From UBA7672 sp965279085 (GTDB taxonomy: Bacteria; Pseudomonadota; Alphaproteobacteria; Caulobacterales; Hyphomonadaceae): a stretch of 64,000 bases of DNA. Below, one piece after another: positions 33,937 to 41,790 of the stretch (its first letter is position 1; each line of letters opens with the position of its first letter). The position numbers were made by a program, and so were the translations under genes. The notes under the pieces were generated by a model. The model ran no database searches, was not told the DNA's origin, and saw only the letters and a list, made by a program, of their open reading frames with translations. Location of the stretch: contig OZ257149.1 in NCBI GenBank assembly GCA_965279085.1, forward strand, positions 3,224,001-3,288,000, read 5' to 3'.

Positions 33937-34650
33937 TCAGCGTGTCGTCGGCACCCAGACGATCAGGAAGACGACGAGACCCGCGAGCGCGATGCCGATC
34001 AGGAAACGCCATACTGGAACCGGCGCGATGCCGGAGGGTGGGCCTTCGATATTCACAGCCTTGCGGCGGCCGGTGAGCATCGGACCGATCAGGTTGATGC
34101 GCTTCACGACGAGATAGAACAGGATCGCCGCGATGTGCAGGCCGATCAGGATGAGGAGGATGTTGAAGGCGTCCTCGTGGAGATCGCCTGCATCCTTCGA
34201 GACTTCGTAGTCGACATAGGGCGAGAGCGGGCCGGAATAGAGACCGTCCGTATCCGATGCGAACAGGCCGAGTCCGACCTGCGCGATCAGGGCCAGCAGG
34301 ATCGCGACGACGCTGAGCGCGCCGAGCGGATTGTGTCCGAAGGCTGCGCGATAGTCGGCGCCAAAAAGTTTTCCGGCGTGGGAGAGGACAGCGCCGGGAC
34401 CTTTGACGAAGCGCGAGAAGCGCGCGGTCTCGGGTCCGGCGAAGCCCCAGTAGATTCGGAAGACGAGCAGGCCGACGATGGTGAGGCCCGACCAGAAGTG
34501 CCAGTCCATCTGTCCTTCTTCCGCCGTCCACCAGGAGAAGGCGACGAAGAACACCAGCAGCCAGTGAACGAGCCGCACCGGCGCATCCCAGACTTTCTGG
34601 GTGGCTGGCTGCGGCTCGCTGGTCAGACTAGCGGCGGCGTCTTCCGCCAT
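33937..34650 (-). CDS. Cytochrome b561 family membrane protein
   Basis: 237 residues with four to five membrane helices: VRLVHWLLVFFVAFSWWTAE with heme-ligand His, HFWSGLTIVGLLVFRIYWGF with a second His, a central helix, then HEDAFNILLILIGLHIAAIL with further His ligands, and a C-terminal anchor. This is the bacterial cytochrome b561/Ni-Fe-hydrogenase b-type subunit pattern. It lies 3 bp after a cytochrome c'-like gene, the common pair in which b561 passes quinol electrons to a periplasmic c-type cytochrome. Confidence 0.9.
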   Translation of the reverse strand: MAEDAAASLTSEPQPATQKVWDAPVRLVHWLLVFFVAFSWWTAEEGQMDWHFWSGLTIVGLLVFRIYWGFAGPETARFSRFVKGPGAVLSHAGKLFGADYRAAFGHNPLGALSVVAILLALIAQVGLGLFASDTDGLYSGPLSPYVDYEVSKDAGDLHEDAFNILLILIGLHIAAILFYLVVKRINLIGPMLTGRRKAVNIEGPPSGIAPVPVWRFLIGIALAGLVVFLIVWVPTTR

Positions 34651-34653
34651 CCG

Positions 34654-35202
34654 CTACTTGTCCTCTTCCGGAGCGCGGAAGACGTCGTGGCAGCTCTTGC
34701 ACTTGCCGCCGGTGGCGCCGAACTGCGCCTTGAAGGCGGCGGCGTCGGTGGCGGCGACGAGCTTGGTTGCTTCGGCCTGCAGCTCTGCGAGCTTGCCGTC
34801 GAACGTCGCGCGGTCAGTCCAGATTTCGGCTTTCGCGCGCGTCTTGCCGGCCTCGGGGCCTGTCCCGGCGGGGAACCACGTTCCCATCTGGTCGGCGTAT
34901 TCCTTGACCTTCGCGGAGGCGGCGGTCACGGCGGCCATGTCGGGCGAGCCGAGCTTCGAGTTGTCGGCCAGCGTCTTGAAATGCTTACCGAGATCTTCGT
35001 AGTTTTCGTGGCGCGTCTTCATGAAGGCGACGGGATCGGCGGGCGTCTCGCCGATCGAAGCTGTTGCGACAGGCGCGGGTTCAGGCGCCGGCGCCTCTGC
35101 TGCGGGCGCTTCTGGCGCGGGCGTTGGGGCGGGCGTCTCTCCGCCGCAGGCGGCAAGGCCCAGGGCGAGCGCAGCCGTGGCTGCAAACAGCTTGATCTTC
35201 AT
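34654..35202 (-). CDS. Cytochrome c'-like lipoprotein
   Basis: 182 residues. The lipobox LALGLAAC is followed by a Pro/Ala/Glu-rich tether (about residues 22-50), then a four-helix domain ending in GGKCKSCHDVFRAPEEDK, the C-terminal CxxCH heme site typical of class II cytochromes c'. The tether would hold the heme domain near the membrane. Cytochrome c' binds NO or serves as an electron carrier; with the adjacent b561 gene an electron-transfer role is likely. Confidence 0.9.
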   Translation of the reverse strand: MKIKLFAATAALALGLAACGGETPAPTPAPEAPAAEAPAPEPAPVATASIGETPADPVAFMKTRHENYEDLGKHFKTLADNSKLGSPDMAAVTAASAKVKEYADQMGTWFPAGTGPEAGKTRAKAEIWTDRATFDGKLAELQAEATKLVAATDAAAFKAQFGATGGKCKSCHDVFRAPEEDK

Positions 35203-35346
35203 GTGAGTCCGTCTCCCTCAGACGTTGGCGGTTCTTTGCAAGGCTAGAGACACACATAGTCCGGGGTCAATGCGCGGGCGAGCGAGTTACGCGTCTGTCA
35301 TGGGGCGCGCGCATGCGGCCGCGGTCCCGCGGGCAGGGCCTGCGGG

Positions 35347-35961
35347 TCAGAACGCGTGAGTTTCCGCAACAAGGCGCGACGGCGGCCCGCGCGCATGCGT
35401 GCGAACCCCTCCGTCTCGCGACGAAGACGTCGCGAGCCACCTCCCCCAGTCCTGTGGACTGGTGGAGGCAAGAGAGCGGCGCGTTGCCTCCGCCATGCGA
35501 AGCGTGGGGGAGGTGGATCGATGCGGAGCATCGAGACGGAGGGGGCTGGCTTCGCGCCGCTCTGCTGCTTGGCGCATGAGCGGGATGGGATCCGCGAGGA
35601 AAGCCGTGACGGCTTCATAGCGGGCGCGCAATTCCTCGAAGGTGCGCGGTTGCTGAGGGGCGAAGGTCGGGTCTGCGACGCGGGTGAGTTGCAGAAGATC
35701 GACGACGCCGGTTGCGCGCAGCTGCTCGATGCCCGAGAGCGTGAGGCCGTGGAGGCGGATTTCGAGGTCGCGCAAAGCTGGCCAGTGGGCGAGCCAGTTG
35801 TCGGGTGTGGGGCAGCCTTTGAGATTACGGACTTTGGCGCGCTCTTCGGTCCAGGCTTGCGCGAAGGTTTCGATGAGGAGGCGCAACAGGGCGAGGACCT
35901 GGCCGATGAGGCCGGGTTCTTTCTCCCATGTCTGATGCGCTCCGTGTTTCATGGGCGGCAT
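35347..35961 (-). CDS. Hypothetical protein whose C-terminus is encoded by a dispersed repeat
   Basis: 204 residues from ATG 35961 (or ATG 35952). Residues 1-135 are helical and charged (EKEPGLIGQVLALLRLLIET ... FEELRARYEAVTAFLADPIP) and unrecognised. Bases 35406-35545, encoding roughly residues 138-186 (PHRSTSPTLRMAEATRRSLA, SSSRDGG), are a dispersed palindromic repeat of which a second copy lies at 36099-36267. The original stop has probably been displaced by the repeat, leaving an altered C-terminus. Upstream the frame stays open, but only through repeat DNA. Confidence 0.6.
   Translation of the reverse strand: MPPMKHGAHQTWEKEPGLIGQVLALLRLLIETFAQAWTEERAKVRNLKGCPTPDNWLAHWPALRDLEIRLHGLTLSGIEQLRATGVVDLLQLTRVADPTFAPQQPRTFEELRARYEAVTAFLADPIPLMRQAAERREASPLRLDAPHRSTSPTLRMAEATRRSLASTSPQDWGRWLATSSSRDGGVRTHARGPPSRLVAETHAF
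35406..35545. repeat. Dispersed inverted repeat, family A copy 1
   Basis: Begins CCCCTCCGTCTCGCGACGAA, carries CCACCTCCCCCAG near the left and GGGGGAGGTGGATCGATGCG near the right, and ends GAGACGGAGGGGG, so the outer about 45 bp of each side are inverted copies. A related copy lies at 36099-36267. Confidence 0.85.
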
Positions 35962-36003
35962 TATATGGCCGGTCAGGAGGCATGCGGGATTGAAACAGCT
36001 GCG

Positions 36004-36090
36004 TCCTACAGTTTTGCGAGCTAGCGCGCTGAAATCAGGCGGGATGTTTTTTCTACGTCCTACAGTCTGGATACAGCTGTTTCCTACAGT
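36004..36090. repeat. Three copies of TCCTACAGT upstream of the 35961 gene
   Basis: TCCTACAGT occurs at 36004-36012, 36058-36066 and 36082-36090. On the minus strand, toward the gene starting at 35961, it reads ACTGTAGGA. The block lies between that gene and repeat family A copy 2; it may be a dispersed motif or a regulatory cluster. Confidence 0.5.
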
Positions 36091-36098
36091 TGGAGCTG

Positions 36099-36267
36099 CC
36101 CCTCCGTCTCGCGACGAAGTCGTCGCGATCCACCTCCCCCACCGCTTCGCGCTGGAGGAGGAAATCTGGACGCTGAACGGGCGCCGGTGTCTTTGCATGC
36201 ACTGGCGGCTTTCCTCCTCCGCCGCAGGCGGGGAGGTGGATCGGCGCGTAGCGCCGAGACGGTGGAG
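36099..36267. repeat. Dispersed inverted repeat, family A copy 2
   Basis: Starts CCCCTCCGTCTCGCGACGAA like copy 1, carries CCACCTCCCCCACCG on the left and GGGGAGGTGGATCGGCGCG then GCCGAGACGGTGG on the right. The central segment differs from that of copy 1, so only the palindromic arms are conserved. Confidence 0.85.
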
Positions 36268-36369
36268 GCAGCCGCCGAACTCGCCGCTGTGCGGCGACTG
36301 CCGGGCAGGCGCCCGGCGGTCCGGAGGCAACTGCCTGTCGTCTCGGGGATTATAACTCGCGAGGTTCCC

Positions 36370-36570
36370 ATGATGCGTGATGATCTGCAGAAGCGGCGTG
36401 AGGCGTTGAGGCAGGAGATATCGACGTTGAAGGAGGCGATCACGGATATCGCTGCACCGTCGTTCAAGGGGCCGGACAGGATGGATCAGCTGAACAGGCT
36501 GCGGTCTGCGATGAGCACGCGTGACCGGGAATTGCGCGATGTCGAGGGGCGGCTGGCCCAGAAGCGTTGA
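36370..36570 (+). CDS. Small coiled-coil hypothetical protein
   Basis: 66 residues, almost wholly charged helix: RDDLQKRREALRQEISTLKE, then a short hinge, then NRLRSAMSTRDRELRDVEGR. No Cys or Trp and no signal. GAGG six bases before ATG 36370 supports translation. It ends 85 bp before recQ on the same strand. Possibly a small structural or scaffolding protein; no family recognised. Confidence 0.65.
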   Translation: MMRDDLQKRREALRQEISTLKEAITDIAAPSFKGPDRMDQLNRLRSAMSTRDRELRDVEGRLAQKR

Positions 36571-36655
36571 TGCGTTCTGTGGAGCGTTGGCGCGAGCGGT
36601 TGGTGTGCGCCGCAAACGCGGGCTATGCATCCGCTTCGATTTGCCAGGAGACAGC

Positions 36656-38464
36656 GTGCAATCTGACAGGCGGGAACCGCTCGACATCCTTCGGGATGTG
36701 TTCGGCCATGCGGAGTTCCGCGGGCTGCAGGGCGATGTCGTCGATCATGTGACGCGCGGTGGCGATGCCGTGGTGCTGTTTCCGACGGGGGCAGGGAAAT
36801 CGATCTGCTATCAGGCGCCGGCGCTGGCGCGGCCGGGCGTGGGCGTGGTGGTCTCGCCTCTGATCGCGCTGATGCGCGACCAGGTGGAAGCGCTGAAGCA
36901 GGCGGGCGTTGCGGCCGCGGCTTACAATTCCGCGCTTTCGCCGGACGAGGCCCGGCAGGTGCGCGACCGGCTGCTCGCAGGCGAGCTGAAGCTGATCTAC
37001 GTGGCGCCCGAGCGGCTGACGACGCCGGGCTTCCAGTCGATGCTGCATGATGTGACGATCAGCCTGTTCGCGATCGACGAGGCGCATTGCGTCAGCCAGT
37101 GGGGGCATGACTTCCGGCCCGAGTATCGCGAGCTATCGGCCATCGCAGCCAACTTTCCCGGCGTGCCGCGCATCGCGCTGACGGCGACGGCGGACCCGAC
37201 GACGCGGGCGGATATCATCGAGCGTCTGTCGCTGCGCGAAGCGAAGGTGTTCATCACCTCGTTCGACCGGCCGAACATCCACTATGCCATCGTGCAGCGT
37301 GACAAGCCGCGTGAGCAACTGCGTGACTTCCTGAAGAAGCACGAAGGCGACAGCGGCATCGTCTATTGCCTCTCGCGCAAGAAGGTGGAGGCGACGGCGG
37401 AGTGGCTGGAGGAGCAGGGCATTCGCGCGCTGCCCTATCATGCGGGCATGGACGCCAGCGTCCGCTCGCGCAACCAGGATGCGTTTCTGGTCGAGGACGG
37501 GCTGTGTCTCGTGGCGACGGTGGCGTTCGGCATGGGGATCGACAAGCCGGACGTGCGCTATGTGGCGCACCTCGACATGCCGTCATCGGTGGAGGCGTAT
37601 TACCAGGAGACCGGACGCGCGGGGCGGGACGGGCTGCCGGCGGATGCTTGGATGTCCTACGGCATGGCTGATGTCGTGCAGCGGCGCCGCATGATCGCGG
37701 AAGGCAACGCGCCGGCGGAGATCAAGCGCATCGAGAACACAAAGCTTAATGCGCTGCTCAACATCTGCGAGAGCACGGCGTGCCGGCGCCAGTCCATCCT
37801 CGCGCATTTCGGCGAGACGTATCCGGGCAATTGCGGCAACTGCGATGCGTGCCTCGCGCCCGCCGATACGTGGGACGGGACGGATGCGGCGGTGAAGGCG
37901 ATGTCGGCGATCTATCGCACCGGGCAGACATTCGGCGCGGGCTATGTGATCGACGTGATCGTGGGCAAGTCGACGGAGCGGACGCAGAATTTCGGGCATG
38001 AGCGGCTGCCGGTGTTCGGCGTGGGGCAGGATACCGAGCCGCGCGTGTGGCAGAGCGTGATCCGCCAGCTGACGGCGTCGGGGCTCATCGTGGTGGACCC
38101 GCAGTTCGGGGCGCTGAAGCTTTCCGAGGATGCGCGGGCGGTCTTTCGCGGCGAGCGGAAGATCACGCTGCGGCGCGACTTGCCGGCGAAGAAGACGAAG
38201 AAGGACGCGCGCACCGCCAAAGCCGCGGAGATGCCCGAAGAGGCGCAGGGCCTGTTCCAGCAATTGCGGGCGCTGCGGGCGAAGCTAGCCAAGGCGCAGG
38301 GCGTGCCGCCCTATGTCGTCTTCCACGACACGACCTTGCGCGCGATGGCGGAGGCGCGGCCAACGACGCTGGACGCCATGGGCGGGATCACCGGAGTGGG
38401 GAAGGCAAAGCTGGATCGTTACGGCGCTGCGTTTCTCGAGGTGGTGCAGGCGGCAGCGGAGTGA
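36656..38464 (+). CDS. recQ: ATP-dependent DNA helicase RecQ
   Basis: 602 residues. Helicase motifs: FPTGAGKSICYQAPAL (Walker A), FAIDEAHCVSQWGHDFRPEY (DEAH and the RecQ aromatic loop), IALTATADP, VATVAFGMGIDKPDVRYV, and YYQETGRAGRDG (motif VI). The RQC zinc-binding region shows CRRQSILAHFGETYPGNCGN with CDAC following. A C-terminal HRDC domain is seen in PYVVFHDTTLRAMAEARPTT. It is therefore a full-length three-domain RecQ, acting at stalled forks and in recombination. GTG 36656 is chosen for its GGAG; the frame opens earlier but overlaps the small upstream gene. Confidence 0.96.
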   Translation: MQSDRREPLDILRDVFGHAEFRGLQGDVVDHVTRGGDAVVLFPTGAGKSICYQAPALARPGVGVVVSPLIALMRDQVEALKQAGVAAAAYNSALSPDEARQVRDRLLAGELKLIYVAPERLTTPGFQSMLHDVTISLFAIDEAHCVSQWGHDFRPEYRELSAIAANFPGVPRIALTATADPTTRADIIERLSLREAKVFITSFDRPNIHYAIVQRDKPREQLRDFLKKHEGDSGIVYCLSRKKVEATAEWLEEQGIRALPYHAGMDASVRSRNQDAFLVEDGLCLVATVAFGMGIDKPDVRYVAHLDMPSSVEAYYQETGRAGRDGLPADAWMSYGMADVVQRRRMIAEGNAPAEIKRIENTKLNALLNICESTACRRQSILAHFGETYPGNCGNCDACLAPADTWDGTDAAVKAMSAIYRTGQTFGAGYVIDVIVGKSTERTQNFGHERLPVFGVGQDTEPRVWQSVIRQLTASGLIVVDPQFGALKLSEDARAVFRGERKITLRRDLPAKKTKKDARTAKAAEMPEEAQGLFQQLRALRAKLAKAQGVPPYVVFHDTTLRAMAEARPTTLDAMGGITGVGKAKLDRYGAAFLEVVQAAAE

Positions 38465-38470
38465 GTGCGC

Positions 38471-38671
38471 CTAGCGTCTCTGCGTCGCCAGCTTTTCCAG
38501 CTCGGCGGTTTGCTGCTTCAGAACCTTGAGCCACAGTCGCAGGTCGTGAATGGCTTTCTCGGTCTGCCAGCTGGGATTCTCGTCGGTCTCGGCCTCACAC
38601 ATGGTCCTCTCGCACCGGGCAATTGTTTCCCGGCGCAACTGCAGCTGATTGTGAGCCTGATCCCCGGGCAT
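38471..38671 (-). CDS. Hypothetical small protein convergent with recQ
   Basis: 66 residues from ATG 38671 (GGT near the start is a weak ribosome site; the frame is open to 38737). Sequence is polar: QLQLRRETIARCERTMCEAE, then AIHDLRLWLKVLKQQTAELE with heptad spacing, suggesting a short coiled coil. Two Cys. No family recognised. It ends 6 bp after the recQ stop on the opposite strand. Confidence 0.55.
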   Translation of the reverse strand: MPGDQAHNQLQLRRETIARCERTMCEAETDENPSWQTEKAIHDLRLWLKVLKQQTAELEKLATQRR

Positions 38672-38774
38672 ACCCTGATGTTTGCCGCCAGCAAGTGGAG
38701 GTCGCGTTAACGCGCCAGAACCTCGCTGAACCCTCACCCGTAAAAAAGTTTCGGACTGAATCTTCTCTGGAATC

Positions 38775-38840
38775 AGAGGGCAAATTCAAACTGAGACACT
38801 ACCCCCCTTGGGGTAGTGCCTCAGTTTGAATTTGCCCTCT
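38775..38840. repeat. 66-bp near-perfect palindrome at the left end of the putative transposon
   Basis: Two 31-bp arms with one mismatch flank CCTT. The left arm starts AGAGGGCAAATTCAAACTGA and the right arm ends TCAGTTTGAATTTGCCCTCT. The right arm (38810-38839) is the left terminal repeat of the element described separately; the left arm is an additional outward copy lying outside it. Confidence 0.9.
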
Positions 38841-38872
38841 CTTGACATGGGACCTGGGCGCCGGGTTTCGGC

Positions 38873-39082
38873 ATGCTTAGCGCCATGCAAGAGGACGACG
38901 CCCTCATCTGGTCTCTGTACGGATCGGTCTCTCCCCGGAAGCGGGGGAGGCTGCTGCGGACCCTGCGTGCCGCTTATGTTCGAGACCTGACGGATGCAGA
39001 GGCGGAGGTCGTCGCCCTCAAACACCGCCTGCTGCTTATCGACAATGCGCTGAGCGACTATATGCTTGGCGGTAAGCAATAG
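38873..39082 (+). CDS. Hypothetical small protein, first gene in the transposon
   Basis: 69 residues, helical and charged: EDDALIWSLYGSVSPRKRGR, LLRTLRAAYVRDLTDAEAEV, then ALKHRLLLIDNALSDYMLGG. ATG 38873 or ATG 38885 may be the start. A TTGACA at 38842-38847 upstream is a possible -35. Its stop is followed within 11 bp by the next gene, whose AGGAGG overlaps this stop codon. Unknown function. Confidence 0.65.
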   Translation: MLSAMQEDDALIWSLYGSVSPRKRGRLLRTLRAAYVRDLTDAEAEVVALKHRLLLIDNALSDYMLGGKQ

Positions 39083-39093
39083 GAGGATTGCTG

Positions 39094-39267
39094 ATGGCTG
39101 TTTTCAAGATTTCGATTTCGGCTGCGGGCGAGGAAGCTCACTCCCAGCAGGTTGAAGCCGACGATTGGAGCGAGGCCATCTTTGAGGTTCTTGAGGACTT
39201 CAAACACAACGCCAAGGTGGCCAACTCCAAGACGTGGGACGTGAAGGTGCAAGAGGTGAACGAGTAG
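39094..39267 (+). CDS. Hypothetical small acidic protein
   Basis: 57 residues: AVFKISISAAGEEAHSQQVE, then ADDWSEAIFEVLEDFKHNAK, ending WDVKVQEVNE. The pattern of two strands, a helix and a strand suggests a small alpha/beta fold. AGGAGG at 39081-39086, seven bases before ATG 39094, is a strong ribosome site. Its TAG is followed directly by the ATG of the next gene with no gap, so the two are co-translated. Confidence 0.75.
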   Translation: MAVFKISISAAGEEAHSQQVEADDWSEAIFEVLEDFKHNAKVANSKTWDVKVQEVNE

Positions 39268-39501
39268 ATGCCTAAAGGCCCCAAAGGACAGAAGCGCCCC
39301 GCTGACGTTGTCTCCAACGCGATCAAGGTCGCGCGCCTTGCCACTGGCGAGGAAGAAGAGGCGATGCCTGCCAAGCGTCCTGCCAAGAGCGAGGCAGCGG
39401 CTACGCTGGGCAAGCTGGGTGGGGCCGCGCGGGCGAAATCGCTGACAGCCAAAAAGCGCTCGGAAATCGCTAGAAAGGCCGCTAAAACGCGTTGGAAGTA
39501 G
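39268..39501 (+). CDS. Small lysine/alanine-rich basic protein
   Basis: 77 residues, strongly basic, with KGPKGQKRPADVV at the start and KLGGAARAKSLTAKKRSEIA and RKAAKTRWK at the end. The composition (Lys/Arg/Ala, few hydrophobics) and the GGAARAKSLTAKKRSEIARKAA block resemble small nucleic-acid-binding proteins often found in phage- or plasmid-derived regions. No defined domain is assigned. It begins immediately after the previous stop codon. Confidence 0.75.
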   Translation: MPKGPKGQKRPADVVSNAIKVARLATGEEEEAMPAKRPAKSEAAATLGKLGGAARAKSLTAKKRSEIARKAAKTRWK

Positions 39502-39528
39502 TGATTCTAAGCGTTAACGTTACCCCCT

Positions 39529-40071
39529 ATGGGGGAATTGGTCTTGTCTTATAGGACAATCGATACAATTATAGGGGAGGCTGTTCACGACAGTCTCCTT
39601 TTTCCGTTTGAGCCGCAGTTGGACCCTGACCAAGCACCTTGGCGAGACCTCTATCTATCGAGGAGCGTGCTTACGCTCGTCCATCAGAAAAACCGGAAGC
39701 TCTCAGAGAGTTTCCGGCGAAACATCCGCGCGATGCTTCGTCGTTTTGTCATTGGCGAATTCATAGACAGCGAAGACCACCTGAAGCCACTAGACGGAGC
39801 CGACGTCTGCGCCTTTCGATTTCAAGTCACTCAAGGCCATCGTGACAATCACCGGATCTTCGGCGGCTTCGCAAAGAAGGACTGCTTCGTCGCACTGCAC
39901 TACGGCTCCAGAAACGTGATGGACGGCGATGGTGCTTGGGAGAGGTACATCGAACGTACGAGCGCTACCTGGTCCGAAATCTTCCAACCACATTCGATGC
40001 GTTCGCCACGACCATTTTCAAATTGCATCAGCGAAAACTACTACGATGCAACTAGCGGAGAGACGGGATGA
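39529..40071 (+). CDS. Putative toxin-like protein of a three-gene overlapping operon
   Basis: 180 residues. The central part, ADVCAFRFQVTQGHRDNHRI with FGGFAKKDCFVALHYGSR, is reminiscent of RelE/HigB-like nuclease folds (strand-turn-strand with basic residues), and the gene is followed by an XRE-type regulator, as in HigBA-like modules; the match is not strong. No ribosome site is seen before ATG 39529, and a near-palindrome TTGTCTTATAGGACAA lies inside the proposed 5' end (39544-39559), so the true start may be later or the dyad may be an autoregulatory operator. ATGA overlap with the next gene (40068-40071). Confidence 0.6.
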   Translation: MGELVLSYRTIDTIIGEAVHDSLLFPFEPQLDPDQAPWRDLYLSRSVLTLVHQKNRKLSESFRRNIRAMLRRFVIGEFIDSEDHLKPLDGADVCAFRFQVTQGHRDNHRIFGGFAKKDCFVALHYGSRNVMDGDGAWERYIERTSATWSEIFQPHSMRSPRPFSNCISENYYDATSGETG

Positions 40072-40457
40072 ACCTACAACCCCTCGACAGTGAAGAGTTG
40101 GCCGAGCAGCGTGCGGGCACTCTGCAGGTTATCTTCGGCCGCGCCCAAGAGCGCTTTCGCAAGTTCTCGAAGCATTCCGGTGCGGCGCAAAAGGATATTG
40201 CAGCCCGCCTGCCACATCGCGATGCGACCTACGTCTCCCGGTGCTTGTCGGGTCAGAAAAACATGACTGTTGGATCGCTTCATGACCTCGCCCGGGCCAT
40301 GAATAGCCGACTTGAAGTCACTTTCGTCGGTTATGAGGAAATGACGCCGAGAAACAATCGTGCTCCTCGCGGTGCAAACCCATTCGATGCTCCAGCCAAT
40401 GGTGCCCGAGACACAAACGAGTACTGGTTGAAATCCGAAGGCGCTCGCACGCTATGA
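40068..40457 (+). CDS. XRE-family helix-turn-helix protein (antitoxin-like)
   Basis: 129 residues. The helix-turn-helix is seen in FSKHSGAAQKDIAARLPHRD then ATYVSRCLSGQKNMTVGSLH, followed by DLARAMNSRLEVTF, typical of XRE regulators and HigA-type antitoxins. The last about 45 residues are Asn/Pro-rich and look disordered, as antitoxin neutralising tails often do. It overlaps both neighbours by 4 bp (ATGA at 40068 and at 40454), so all three proteins should be made in fixed proportion. Confidence 0.82.
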   Translation: MNLQPLDSEELAEQRAGTLQVIFGRAQERFRKFSKHSGAAQKDIAARLPHRDATYVSRCLSGQKNMTVGSLHDLARAMNSRLEVTFVGYEEMTPRNNRAPRGANPFDAPANGARDTNEYWLKSEGARTL

Positions 40458-40861
40458 AGATTGACTATCGCATCACATCGGTTTTGGTCTTTGATGACGT
40501 TCGCTTTGAGGCAAGCGGCAAGGAGATTTTGATTGGGGTCTACGACAATATGCTCGTGCCTCAATTTCCATACGTCGCGTCGCAACTTATTTTTCGCGTT
40601 GGCGTCCGCGTCGATGAGCTCCCCACAGAGCGGCTTGTGAGTCATTTCAGGCTCGTTGATCCGAATGGGAACTTTGTTCTCACCGGGGACGCGAACCCTA
40701 GGCCATCAGCCCTTGCCTTCGTGACGGGGTGGAAGCAGGCGCCAATTACGTTCGATGTACCCGGGACCTATCGATTCTTCTTCGGAATCAATCGCGATCC
40801 GGAGGATATCTTTCAGTTCGATGTGCTTCCTCAACAACCGGGATCGAACCCGACAAGCTAG
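40454..40861 (+). CDS. DUF6941-like protein
   Basis: 135 residues: YRITSVLVFDDVRFEASGKE with ILIGVYDNMLVPQFPYVASQ, then FRLVDPNGNFVLTGDANPRP and TFDVPGTYRFFFGINRDP. This all-beta sequence with a leading 'DDVR...GK..L.GVY' strand pair matches what I know of DUF6941 proteins, whose function is unknown. It is the third member of the ATGA-overlap chain with the toxin-like and XRE genes, which makes a joint role likely. A transposase follows 38 bp downstream. Confidence 0.7.
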   Translation: MKIDYRITSVLVFDDVRFEASGKEILIGVYDNMLVPQFPYVASQLIFRVGVRVDELPTERLVSHFRLVDPNGNFVLTGDANPRPSALAFVTGWKQAPITFDVPGTYRFFFGINRDPEDIFQFDVLPQQPGSNPTS

Positions 40862-40899
40862 TGCTTGACGCCAAGCATAAAAGTTCATATGTTTCGGGA

Positions 40900-41790
40900 A
40901 TGGCAAACAAGCTGCCCCTCGAAACCCGTGTCCAAATCCTCCAGCTGCTGGTTGAGGGAAACTCGATGCGGTCGGTGAGCCGCATCTGCGACGTGTCCTT
41001 CAACACGGTCGCCAAGATGCTGATCGATGCTGGCGAAGCCTGCCTCGCGCTGCACGACGAGAAGGTGCGCGGCGTGAAATCCGAGCGCATCCAGTGCGAT
41101 GAAATCTGGTCGTTCTGCTACGCGAAGAACAAGAACGTCGCGAAGGCGAAAGCTGCACCCGATCATGCTGGCGACGTGTGGACGTGGACGGCGCTGGATG
41201 CCGACAGCAAGCTGATGCTCTCGTATTTCGTTGGCGACCGCTCGGGCGAGTCCGCGCGCGTGATGCTCTATGATCTGGCTGGCCGCGTCACGGATCGCGT
41301 GCAGCTCACCACGGACGGTTACGGCGCTTACCTGCGCGCGGTTGAAGGCGCGTTCGGCGCCGATGCTGACTACGCGATGCTTGAAAAGGTTTATGGCGCC
41401 GACAAGGTCGGCTCATCGCCTGAGCGCAAGTACAGCCCCGCTGAATGCGTCGGCTGCACCAAGCATGTCATCAGCGGCAAGCCCGACATGAAGCACGTCA
41501 GCACGTCCTACGTTGAACGCTCCAACCTTTCGATCCGCATGCAGAACCGCCGCTTCACGCGCCTGACGAATGCGTTCTCGAAGAAATTCCAGAGCCACGT
41601 TCACGCGCTCGGCCTCTACTTCGCTTTTTATAACTTCATCCGCATTCACAAGTCGCTGCGCGTCACGCCTGCGATGGCCGCTGGCATCACTGACAAGCTC
41701 TGGACGTTGGAAGATATCGTGGCGCTGATGGATGCCCGTGCGCCGAAGCCGGGGCCGCGCAAGGCGTACAACAAACGCAAAGCGACCTAG
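40900..41790 (+). CDS. IS1-type DDE transposase
   Basis: 296 residues from ATG 40900 (the frame is open back to 40729). The N-terminal helix-turn-helix is LETRVQILQLLVEGNSMRSV then SRICDVSFNTVAKMLIDAGE; the catalytic part has IQCDEIWSFCYAKNKNV, TTDGYGAYLRAVE, and the glutamate in STSYVERSNLSIRMQNRRFT, with FYNFIRIHKSLRVTPAMAAG after it. This matches IS1-family transposases of alphaproteobacteria that often stand alone as one uninterrupted gene rather than as frameshifted insA/insB. No IS1-type terminal repeats are apparent around it, so it may belong to the surrounding 3.76-kb element. Confidence 0.85.
   Translation: MANKLPLETRVQILQLLVEGNSMRSVSRICDVSFNTVAKMLIDAGEACLALHDEKVRGVKSERIQCDEIWSFCYAKNKNVAKAKAAPDHAGDVWTWTALDADSKLMLSYFVGDRSGESARVMLYDLAGRVTDRVQLTTDGYGAYLRAVEGAFGADADYAMLEKVYGADKVGSSPERKYSPAECVGCTKHVISGKPDMKHVSTSYVERSNLSIRMQNRRFTRLTNAFSKKFQSHVHALGLYFAFYNFIRIHKSLRVTPAMAAGITDKLWTLEDIVALMDARAPKPGPRKAYNKRKAT

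Noticed and set aside
35298..35618. Possible small minus-strand gene
   Set aside because: It is a translation of dispersed repeat family A, Arg/Pro-rich and without homology signals.
36092..36267. Possible CRISPR-like or tandem array
   Set aside because: Only inverted, not direct, repeats with no regular spacers; no cas genes in the window.
38775..38840. Palindrome as an ordinary bidirectional terminator
   Set aside because: There is no T-tract on either side, and a 30-bp exact inverted copy 3.7 kb away fits a mobile-element end better.
40900..41790. Transposase as a free-standing complete IS1 element
   Set aside because: No IS1-type terminal repeats or target duplications could be found immediately around the gene.
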